NCBI GenBank assembly: GCA_947179155.2
Contig: OX359282.1
Coordinates: 10,391,533 to 10,455,532, forward strand
DNA from: Hedera helix
Taxonomy: Eukaryota > Streptophyta > Magnoliopsida > Apiales > Araliaceae
Direction: 5' to 3'
DNA: 64,000 bases
Part shown: positions 46,289-56,459 of the stretch, piece by piece
How positions within the stretch are numbered: the stretch's first letter is position 1
Layout of the letters: each line of letters opens with the position of its first letter
Notes under the pieces: generated by a model
Told to the model about the DNA's origin: nothing
The model's input: the letters and a program-made list of their open reading frames with translations, nothing else
The model's database searches: none
Position numbers and translations under genes: made by a program

Positions 46289-47052
46289 TGATAGGGTATA
46301 TAGCTGAAGTTGGAGTTAAGAAGTCGAAGGATTACTTTTATAAATACTTCGATAGCCGAAGATCTAGTTAAGAAGCTGAAGGTTTACTTTTATAAATCCT
46401 TTGATAGCTGAAGCTAGATTGAAGAAGCCGAAGGATTACTTTTTATAAATCCTTCAGCATAAGAAGCAATCATCCAAAGTATTTCCCGAAGGACTATACA
46501 TTAAAGAGTCATATAAAGCTGAAGTATCTTTCAAACTTACATTGTTCGAAGTACCCTTAAGCAACAACTTCATCCGAAATGGGGCTCTTGCTATTAACGT
46601 CCAATTTGATAGCTCCTTGACACTTGTCAATGTAACAACCACACAAATGGTTAATGGGACACCTAAGTGGACAAGTGGCTGTCAAGCATGGCACTTGTCA
46701 CACAAATTAACACTAAGCAAATCAAACCAACTCATGCTCTCACATACACAACACTATGCTTGGGGGCAAGGAGTTGGGTGCTGAACTAGCTTAGTGGGAC
46801 ACTTGTCCTTCTACCATTGGTCTTAAGGCACTATAAATAGCTTTCCATACAAAGAGGTAAGAAGAGAGGTATTTATACACACTCAAACTCTATTTTCCTC
46901 CATTGTTAACATTTGCTCAAAACTTCACTTACTCTCACACCGGAGCTTTTACCCGGCGACATCTCACTGTCAAGCCCAAGTGTTTTCTTCCTTGTGCAGG
47001 TTGTAAGTCCTCCAATGTGATTCAAGCTGTTGGGACAAAACGAGCGCTAACA
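46289..47052 (+). repeat. 3' LTR of the Tat element
   Basis: 764 bp, TGATAGGG...GCGCTAACA, TATA box TATAAATAG at 46832-46840. It has three units of the palindromic repeat, one more than the 5' LTR, which explains part of the length difference. Confidence 0.92.
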
Positions 47053-47855
47053 TACATAATTTCGAAAATAAAACAATTTAAGTCCAAATAAAAATTAACT
47101 ATGGTTCTGATTTCCCTTCCCTTTTATGTAGTAAGTTTATAATTAATATGGACAACCATAGAATATGAAAAATTCACATATTAACAATAATCTATCAAAA
47201 CCTCTTAATTAATTTAAAAGTTACATAGGAATTATAAATGAAGGAATTTCAATAACGAGACATAAAAACGGAATCAATTAAACACTAGAGCACAAGTAAT
47301 AGAAAAGATGGAGCATATTGTCATGAATAATTATGTATTTTCATCTTCAACCTAAATTAAAATATGTAGCTAAACATGAAAATGAATAAAATAACTAAGA
47401 TAAAGAAGAAGAATAAATAAAAAATAAAAAAACTCCATTTGTGAAAGATCCTTCAACAAGCTTATAATGAAGAAGTAATTTAATTATGTTCCTACTCCTA
47501 AACTAAACTAATACGTAATTCTCATCTTAAAAAATAAAAGACTATTTGTAGAGGCAAATTACTTGTGCCCTAATATAGATACAATAAACTTGGTCAATTT
47601 TTCTTTAATATTTTAGATAAAATCAAATTCTTTATCTCCATCTTCCAAGTATTCATTTCTTGCGCAAATCTTTATTGGAGTCCAAATAGATATCAATTAG
47701 AAAGCTTTCAAAACTCATTTTTCAACTCAACTTCATTTAATTATTTAATTCCTGCAAAATAAAATAAAACTAATTAATTAAGTTAATGAAAGTATTAAAA
47801 TGAACAAATTTCGGTAATTAAAATGTATGAATTATGGAAATATCATCCTACATCA

Positions 47856-48356
47856 CCGTTGACATGTGGTTTTGGGTTGGATGCTCTTACAAATGCACAC
47901 AATCAAGGTCCATGGTTCAACGTATAATTCGGCTATTAAAAGTCATCTACGGCATGCAGTATGTTGTGTGGTATTAGAATTTTGGGTTTATTTGGTTCTT
48001 GTGTCATGATTTTACCATACAATGTTTTTCTTTTAAAGACTAAATTTCTTCTTGCCTTGTAGTAAACTAATAATTTATGATATTTTGTATCAATAGCACA
48101 TTATGGGCTCTATAATTTAGTTTCGGTAGCCTCTAAATGTGAAATTTTGTTCCATATTATTGCTCGATTTGGTGACTTTCTTTTTCTATTCCACCTTGAC
48201 ATGACAATTATACTCTTATGATTTTCACTCAATGTCATGTCCGCCGCAGGGGCACAAGTGGCATTGCAGGCTATGATTGATGCTTAAATCCACATCAAAA
48301 TATATCTTCTGGTCAAATCTATCTGACCCTAACATATATGTATGGCCCCTTTGCAG
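47856..48356 (+). other. DGS1 intron before exon G
   Basis: No element recognised. It ends with CCCCTTTGCAG as acceptor. Confidence 0.55.
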
Positions 48357-48446
48357 AATGTTACTGGCTTTCAGTGAGCAGACTAAAGGCCAAAAGTTTC
48401 CAGAGAATGCTTCGGACCAAGAAATGCTGGAAATTGTTATGGCCAG
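48357..48446 (+). CDS. DGS1: DGS1/NCA2-family protein, exon G (last visible)
   Basis: 90 nt: the first A completes the Arg codon, then MLLAFSEQTKGQKFPENASD and QEMLEIVMAR with the last codon split after AG. The ASDQEMLEIVM block is highly conserved. The acceptor is TTTGCAG|A and the donor AG|GTAGGA is weaker than average. The next expected exon (beginning with the conserved YEKEL text) is not found up to 64000, so this intron exceeds 15.5 kb. Confidence 0.93.
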
Positions 48447-49124
48447 GTAGGATCTCCTTTCTGTGAGATTACTCTTCAAAGTAACCTGGAATATAGGAGG
48501 TGCATAAGCACGGCAACTGAGTTTGAGTGAAAGATGCTCTCTCATAATAGTCGCTTTTGTTGGTATTATCTTTTTTTGGGAGATTAAGCTTAACTACATT
48601 TTTATTAGTTGTTTATGATTTTGTTTATTGTTTTCTGTTTGCCTAGATTTAAGTTTATGGAATTATATAATAAGGGTTCTATATCATCAACCTTAAATAA
48701 GACATTTTTCTACTAGGGCCGTAGGGCGCCTTCATTGTCAAACTTTATTTCTCATCATAAATTTAAGATGATATCTGACACACAATTGTGAGATTTTGCA
48801 TATTTTGCTAAAACTTGGCTGAAATCTGAGGAACATAAAATTAAATGATACTTTAACAGCCCATCAGTTAAAGGAATGAATTAAATAGAAGGATCTTGTA
48901 AGTAAAGGAAACAAATGTTTAATGATGACCCTTGTAACTATGTATAAGCAATGGAGGATAGGAAATGTAAGAATGCTGTTTGGAACATGTAATGAAAGGG
49001 AAGGCGAGGAAATCACTATATTTTAGTGCACATTCACACTCATTTTACCCATATTTTATGGAGCCAACAAAGCATATCAAACAAAGCTTGCTAGAATATG
49101 CCAAGAACTCAGCCAATCGTGGAA
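48447..49124 (+). other. DGS1 intron, nothing recognised
   Basis: Plain intron sequence up to the first hAT insertion. Confidence 0.5.
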
Positions 49125-49132
49125 GTTAAAGT

Positions 49133-49647
49133 TGATGTTCTAAAAAGCAAGCTAGGCAGTTGCCTAGGCGCTAGGCCCCCCTGGCGCCTCGCCTAGGTCC
49201 AAGGCGGCAAAAAAATCCCTCTAGGAAATTAGGCGGGACTAGGCGTTGTGTGATTTAGGCGGGGCTAGGCGAGCAAGGTTGCTGATTTTTTTTTGTCTCT
49301 GTTTGCTTCTGCCTTATAAAGTGAAATTTGTAGGTTTGTTTTAAACTTTCAGTGGCACAAATTCCTTCTTCGGGAGCATCTAATTTCGTCAATGTACCTG
49401 AATCACAATTGAAACGTGCATCAAATGACGTTGGATGGGAGTATGGGATGTTAATTAATCCTAAAAATGTGGATAAGGTGAAATGCAAGTTGTGTGACCT
49501 TTATTATCTTTATTATAGATTGTTTTGTTTTATATTATTATTTTGTTTGGATAAATATAAGATAAAATATTAAAATTGGCTTAAAAAAAAAAATCCCACC
49601 TAGGCGCTAGCCTCCCGGCCCCCCGCCTAGCGCCTTTTAGAACATTG
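49133..49647 (+). mobile_element. Non-autonomous hAT element, 515 bp, TSD GTTAAAGT
   Basis: A perfect 8-bp duplication GTTAAAGT (49125-49132, 49648-49655) and terminal repeats with the core ATGTTCTAAAA. Subterminal arrays of GCCTAGGCG/CGCCTAGG words lie at both ends. The interior keeps the N-terminal part of a hAT transposase: DVGWEYGMLINPKNVDKVKC then KLC, a BED-type zinc finger. The dimerisation and catalytic regions are deleted. Confidence 0.9.
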
Positions 49648-49655
49648 GTTAAAGT

Positions 49656-49854
49656 GTAGTCTCCTTCTTTTCCTTCCTTTTCTTTTCTTTCTTCCTCAGC
49701 CAAAGATGAATTTTTAGGTTAAAAGACTATTAGGTTAGAAGTTTGGGCACAACTTTGAAGAGCCAATTGCCTCGCGCCTTAGCAGCTAAGGCGCGCCCCT
49801 CATTAGCAGTCGTGCCTTACGGCTAGGCGCACCTTTAACAACATTTTAGAGTTC
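49656..49854. other. Intron with a perfect 10-bp-arm palindrome
   Basis: CGCGCCTTAG-CAG-CTAAGGCGCG at 49773-49795 is a GC-rich hairpin, followed by further GGCGC/GCGCC words. Related in style to the hAT subterminal repeats; no element ends found. Confidence 0.5.
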
Positions 49855-50117
49855 TCTTTATTGGACTTTTCTGTTTTATTCGGTCAAATGAGGTTTATTC
49901 GGGTTCCGTTGTGCATTTAGTGAATTTTTATTTTTAAGGAGAGTTTGCTTTCAGGAATTACTGTAGTAACTTTTTTGAAGGGTTTCTTTTATAGGGTGAG
50001 ATCTTTTTTCTTGGGGCATAGGTGTGCCCTTTAATCCCCCTATGCTTAGTTCACATTCCATGTACATGGGTTCACCTGCTTTTTGGGGTTTTTAATGAAA
50101 TTATTTTCTTATCAAAA
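49855..50117 (+). repeat. LINE 3'-UTR fragment
   Basis: Text of the plant L1 3' end: GGTGAGATCTTTTTTCTTGG, later GGTTTTTAATGAAATTA and CTTATCAAAATAG. Strongly 5'-truncated, sense to the host gene. Confidence 0.55.
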
Positions 50118-50329
50118 TAGTAGTAATTTCGTACATAGTATATACACGAATATGAACTAAATATAATTCTACATGTCAAATGTCAAGTTGAAGGGATCAA
50201 GTTTTCTTTCCAATCAGTACCACAATCCCAAGGTAAAATATTTTGTTTTCTAAAACCTACAAATAGAATAACTGTTCCTATGAGCTAATTGCATAGTATA
50301 TTTGGTATTCCTAGTCGAGTGTAGAAACA

Positions 50330-52070
50330 CATGCTGGAGCTTGAGGAGGCCAACCATTTATGAAGAGGGCATCCATTTATGATGACAATGATAGAAATTA
50401 TATCGGTGCATTACCACCTCTCCTAGCATATTATAAAGAAATTGGCTGGCATTTCTAATTGCCTGACCTGGGTAGATCACTTCACTCAAAAGTAGCACTG
50501 AAGTTTATATAATAGTTAGGTTTCAAATGGCGGGCTTCATTTTGGCACACATAACAAGTAGATTAGGTATCTAATATAATGGTTGACTTACGAATGTTGT
50601 GGTTGTAAAGTTAGCAGTTCTTAAACCACATTTAGTCTAACACAACTCTTATAGAAACATCCAACCCAAAACCTATTTCAAGGTTGTATATCTGGTCTTA
50701 GGTTTAATTTGTTCGATACGGTATGCTGTATCTCAATAAGCCCTCTCACAAGTCCCGTAATTATGAGCTGAATACGCTGATGATTTATCATGGGTATTAT
50801 GACGCATGTGGGTTATTTTACATTGCTCATGAGACTCATTGGGGTTGTGCATAAATGTCACACCTTGTTTATTGAAAATGCAAGATCAGGTTGAGTAAAT
50901 GCAACATAATGTAGAGCCCCAACAACTTGACAACATTTGGTGGGATCCTAGAAGGGAATTTTATAATACTGAGTTGCATAGTGGAAGGGTAACGGAATGC
51001 TCAAGGGTTTTGAGAATTTCATCGCAGCACAAATAATAGTATACAAGAGGTACTGTTGTTGTAGTTGTAAGATACCAGATGGAATGTGAATAACCTCCAC
51101 GCCTACAAAGAAGTTTAGAGAGCCGAGATTCTTTGAGCACAAATTCTCGAATAAGATTTTTGATTAGAGCATTGATTTACCTCGTTGTTATTCCCTGTTT
51201 AGACAATGTCATAAACGTATGAGCTTGATAGTTTGTACAGTAGCAACATAATACAGGAAAACAGAGGTATTGCTTTTGGATTCAACAAAGCCAAGTGAAG
51301 CAGGAACAGGGATAGGTGTTGATAGAAGCTCTAGGGGTCTATTAAGACCATGCAGTGAATTGTCTATCTTAAAATGTTGACGATAAGAATCCTCAAAACA
51401 TGGAGGTTAAGACATGTAAACCGTCTCATGGAGAATACGATGAAGAAGGCATTGTTGATGTTGAGTAGTGTAATTGTCCAGGATAGAAATACTGTCAAGG
51501 AGAACACGGTACACATCATTTTTGGGTTCCAACAACTGAGCTAAAAGTTTCACCATAATCTATCTCATATTCTTGGTGAAATCCTTTAGGAACAAGGTGG
51601 GCTTTATACTAGTATAAGGATCCATTAGCTTTCCTTTACTTTTGAAAACCCATTTGCACCACATAATGTTCATGCTGTGTTTTCAGACTAAAGACAAAGT
51701 CTTTATTGATAAGAGAGCACTGATTTTGTTTTCCATACCCAAAGCAATTCAGGGTATATGTTGACAGGTTGGTTCTTGCATTTGTGAAAGAGTAGTGGAG
51801 GGAGGAATTAGGGTCGAGTGAGGACTGTACTTGATCGAGTAGGTGGATGCAGGGGAGGTTTAGAGACCTTAGGAAGAGTCCGATAATTGACCACTGGGTC
51901 GATACCTTGGCTGGTGTTGTTGGGCACGATATGAGGTAGTGTGGTGGTTAGAGATTGTTGTGGTGTAGTAGACTCAAAGTTCTCGCTGAAGACTTTAAGG
52001 TGGAGGGGATAGTGTTTGAAATAGGAGAGGAAAATGAAGTTTGATCACTAGGAGTGAGAGATTATGAGAT
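50330..52070 (-). pseudogene. Ty1/copia polyprotein fragment (RT and RNase H)
   Basis: Minus strand from about 51660: VQWVFKSKGK, LLDSISILDN for the palm entry, VYMS, PPCFEDS, SLHGLNRP, SKSNTSVFLYYVATV for the RT core, then KNLGSLNFFVGVEVIHIPSG (about 51130) and MHNPNESHE (about 50840) at the RNase H entry. The order matches copia RT-RNase H. Many stops; LTRs not found. The YVDD box is damaged. Confidence 0.82.
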
Positions 52071-52249
52071 GAAATTGGCCAATTGTGTGTGATAAAAGGT
52101 GATGGACGTTAAGTTGACTGTTGGGGATAAGACATCGTTGGGAGGGAGGGGGGGAGGGGGTTGATTAGTGGTACATAGAGAGGGAAGAAGAATGAGTCAA
52201 AGTAAGATAGGCAAAAAATATGTTTAACATGGAATGTGGGAAAATAACT

Positions 52250-55190
52250 GTGACGCCCTCAAATCCGGGTTCTTGCAACTCCGGGTTCGGTGCTCACAAT
52301 CCACACATACATACCATTCATTCGTGGAAATATAAATATTACATAGTCTTAAATCATTCTTACATTCATCCCAGGTTTCTATAACCTTAAATCACATCAT
52401 ATAATTCATAAGTAGATATTTGAAATAAGTACAACTATTCTTGGGCTTTGCCTTTATCTTTCTTAGTCCCTTCCGAATTCTCGGGCTTAGCTCCATTTGA
52501 TAATGTAAGCAAGGGTGAGCAACAAATTTGCTCAACAAGTTTAAAGGATACAATAATGGATTGTATTAATAAACAAAAATAAGCTTCTCAAATGCCTTCA
52601 ACAATTGAACAAGAATTTTGAAGTACATGATTAATGACATTCTCATCCATAGCAATAAACAACTGAGTTTAACATGACAAGTGGTTATAAAGAACCATGA
52701 ATAATTATGAGATATGAACAGTAATTCTATGGAATATTTAGCATTCAAATGAATGAAAATATTCTCACAAGTACTTAAGGTGATCAGCCTCTTGTACTTA
52801 CGAATATGCATACTGTTCAATTTTTCTACATCGGATTAATCGATAAAAATTCCCTATATTAGGGTTTTGTTCATCTCAGTTTTACATTATGATTCCGCAC
52901 CACAACAATATGGCTTGGATTAAATTCAAAGAATTTATTTGAATTTAATAACTTCTGCCAGTCTTGGTCTAACCGGATCAAATGGATTAGACCTTCATAC
53001 GATAGTTCAAAAGTCAAAGAACTTTAAGCATGAACAATTCAATATATGAATATTCTGACAAGATGCACAAAGTGCGAAGCATGGCATTTGTACAACAATT
53101 ATGTACCAATAAAGAGTTTAGAATAGGACACTTGCCTGATGCGTTGATTACACTTAACTGTTCTATCTCGTTATCGAATTTACCTACACATCCCATGTCA
53201 TCGATTTGCTAATTAGGTGTAGCTACAAATCGATTCACTTGAATGTCTAGTTATCACATACAAGCCATCTAATCGCATATGGTCACATGACCCACAACAT
53301 AGGTTATTTACACATTCATTGATTTATAAACCTTCTCGTATGGCTTCATGCCGCTCCATTATAATAACCATCATTTGAATATAAACTATCATAGTTGAAA
53401 ACTTAATGAATCTCATTTAATACTAATTTTTTTTTTTTGAATAGTGGCGAGCCCTCGCTATGAAGTGGCGCGGCCTCGCTACTCCATCAGAATTTTACAG
53501 CAGTTCCCCTACTTCCAGATTTTCCAAACCTTGAGCATACATGATTTTTAGTTCATAAAATCCCAATTTACCCTCATGAAATGTATGTTTACAACCAATT
53601 TGCATGCAAAATTACTTGGAAGAACAAAGTCTTTTATGGATTTCTTTATGAAATATGTGATTCATCATAGCTTCAAGATATCATTCTCTTCACATGAAAA
53701 CACACCATTTTTCTCGAAAAATAGCATACATGTTGGCTAGACATTTCACACCAAGCTTTCATATCTCATGATGGGTTCATATAACATCATGATCATCTAG
53801 CTTATGACACTCATACGCACAACTCCAAGCTTTCTTAAGATTCTCATGAGTCAATACGCACATACAACAAACTTGTTTACAAACTTAACACATAAAATCC
53901 CTTTTTATATAGGTCATAAAAACATGCTTCCATTTTTAGTTTTAATTCATTGTAACATGTTCAGTTCTCATAACTTACACACATAAACATCTCTTGAGTT
54001 TGAAAACCACAACTTAACCGTAAAACATAGACATTCTTTTCTCTTAGGAATTTTGTCAAATACTTGGTATGCATCTTTGAAATGTAAGCTTGTTATAACA
54101 CTTGAGCACATAACCTCCAATCATATATCCTTCCTTATTCCACCGGGTCCTCCATGACCCCGTACACACAAAACTCCCACAACAAGCTAATCCATGAACA
54201 TACAAAAGCTTAGCATTAATGGAGTTTAAGAGAAGAAATTGTTATACCTTTGTTAGCTTAGCTAAATTCTTGGTTGATGATAGCTAAAAGAATTCTGAGT
54301 TGCTTCTTCTTCTTCTCCTTCTCAGCCGTGACCCTCTCACTCTATATCTATATTGCTTCCCCTGTTTTCTAGTAAGAGATGATAATCTGAAATGGTGCAA
54401 GGCTGAGCATTAAAGCTGAGTTCCCTCTTGTTCTAATGGTTAAAGACTTCCGGACCATTGCTTAAACTGCCACCTAGAGTTACTTAGGTGATCTCCCTAG
54501 CATCCCTAATGATTTGCAACGCCGCACACTCAACATTCGGTTCCCCGAATTCTGGTACCAGTCGCTACTTCTTGTCCCAGTTTGATGGTCACTCAACATA
54601 AGCTACAAAGTTCACATGGTTTGGGCTGGAAATAGAGCAAGTATTGGACTCTTGGGAACTTTTAGACTTGCTGATATGTTCTATAACTTGGATCACAAAA
54701 ACCATAGTACTTGGGCTAGAGAAATAAGACAACCATCTCACTTGGGCTACATAGATGGCTAGGAAAAACACAGCATGTGGCAAGGTTTTGGGCTGAAAAT
54801 AAGCATTGGACTCTCAATCTTACATGGGCTTGCTGGAAATCCATCTAAACTTGGACCATTAAATTAATAATATCATACACTTGCTTATTCAATTAAATTA
54901 TTCCTTAATCCCAATTATTAATTGTTTGGGGTCTCAAAAATTAATTAATCTTATTATTAATTACAATGCTAATCTAGCCTTTAAAAATCTCATATTTAAG
55001 TTATCATTTTAATAACCCAAATTTAATTCATCATTCATGTAATTTAATTACACGACATTTCTAAATAATTACATGTTGGCTTTCCTTTTCATTCTCAATT
55101 TAAGTATACATTCATCACATCACATAAAAGGATTTAAATTCACATAATTTTATTGAAAATAAATATTACACAATTTTCTTGGTCATTACA
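52250..55190 (+). mobile_element. Large chromovirus-type LTR (Tekay/Del-like), ~2.9 kb, probably solo
   Basis: Starts TGTGACGCCCTCAAATCCGG, the usual opening of Tekay/Del LTRs (TGTAACACCC type), and ends CTTGGTCATTACA. It contains the typical GGTGAGCAACAAATTTGCTC word near 52512. There is no primer site after it and no good polypurine tract before it, so a solo LTR is likely. The flanks ATAAC and ATGGA do not match, so the ends or the duplication are eroded. Confidence 0.6.
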
Positions 55191-55352
55191 ATGGAAAATG
55201 TTAATCTAAAAACCTAGCTTGAGTCTCTTATGTCTTGGTAACCAGAATATTCTTTAATTAACTACCTCACATGGCCCATGTGCTGGTGTGAAATTAGATT
55301 TACTGTTCTATCAGCCTAATTAGTGTGAAAAAGTCTGTGCTTTTATTATGTG

Positions 55353-55688
55353 TGTCATAATTATAATATCAAGTAGTTGATAGTGGAAGTTATTTCCAGA
55401 TAGAAGCAGTTACCTATATCTAAGTAGCAGTTATTAGTAGTTACTAGCAATTATTAGTTATGTTTTAAATAATTTTAATAGTAGTTAGGATGTTTGTGTA
55501 TATTTCTATATTTAGATTTTTGTCGTAATGAATATTCTGCAGTTCTTTCTCTAATTTCCTCTCTATCCTACTTTTTTTTCTGTAAATTTCTCTCTAATTC
55601 TTCTCCTTATTCTTACTAATTCTTGTTCTTTTCTACTTCATCAATAAATTCATTTTTATAAAACAGATCACAATTTTAAATTGTGACA
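55353..55688 (+). repeat. 5' LTR of the second chromovirus
   Basis: TG...CA ends, short, followed at two bases by a Met-type primer site. No partner LTR in the window to compare. Confidence 0.7.
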
Positions 55689-55884
55689 AGTTAGTATCAG
55701 AGTAGTATTTTTCTGCGACCCGATTCATCATGCTTTCATAAATTTTCAAGTCAATCTACTTCTTGTACACTTCAATTTGGTTCTAATCTTCTGCAAATTA
55801 AAATTCTAGTAACAAGATACGGAAGAAACTTCATGATCTCAAGTGTTATTAGAAGAGGATTTTCTAAATTTTAGGCAATTCACA

Positions 55885-56459
55885 ATGGAGAAATATCTGT
55901 CCTTAGAAGAAAAGGTGGACAAATTGTGTAATGATATTCCAAGGACTCTAATGATGAAGAAAATTTGAATGAGCAACGTGAATTCAGAAATCCTTTTGGA
56001 AGGGGAATGGTGAAGATAATGCAAGGAGGCATGGGGAAGGAATTTTTAGAAATCCTAATCATGCAGATCAAGAGAGAAATAGAAGAAATGATTGGATTGT
56101 TTTCAATAGAAGGGTTGATAACTTAAAACATTTGAAGTTGACATTTTCACAATTTGAAGAAGGTGCAAACCCTAATAATTGGGTTAGAGATTGCAAAGAA
56201 TACTTTGATATTTATGGAATAAGTGAGGTCAGAAAAGTTCCGATTGCTGCAATGCATATGCATGGTACTGCTAAGAATTGGTACAAATCATATATATTAT
56301 GGGAAGAGGAATGATTACATAGCAAACTTTCACTACTGATTTGATTGTGAGGTTTGCTTTGGTTGGGCATGAGGACATTTGGGATGATTTTAAGCAATTG
56401 AACCAAACTAGTAGCATGGTAGATTATGTAGGCAAATTTGAAGAGTTGAGGGGACTAGT
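55885..56459 (+). pseudogene. Second chromovirus gag, first part
   Basis: The start MEKYLSLEEKVDKLCNDIPR is followed by many stops. From 56132 KLTFSQFEEGANPNNWVRDC and AAMHMHGTAKNWYKSY are the conserved gag core. Interrupted at about 56460 by an LTR element and resumed at 58515. Confidence 0.82.

Larger units (their letters stand above)
37231..47052 (+). mobile_element. Tat-lineage Ty3/gypsy element, 9.8 kb, TSD TACAT
   Basis: LTRs of 681 bp (37231-37911) and 764 bp (46289-47052) with TACAT at 37226-37230 and 47053-47057. Order: LTR, primer site, gag, RT remnant, RNase H, second (archaeal-type) RNase H, integrase, antisense reading frame, polypurine tract, LTR. The two RNase H regions and the antisense frame place it in the Tat group. 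Protease, the first half of RT and the integrase core are deleted. A Mutator-like element and a 606-bp-period duplication lie inside. Confidence 0.92.
36954..47855 (-). repeat. Gypsy 5' LTR (~1.08 kb) split by the Tat element
   Basis: The left part 36954-37230 begins TGTGATAAAAATGTG beside the primer-binding site, and the right part 47058-47855 ends CCTACATCA. Removing the Tat insertion (37231-47052 with one TACAT copy) joins one AT-rich LTR resembling 29770-31331 and 62495. Its gag-pol region to the left is mostly gone. Confidence 0.65.
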
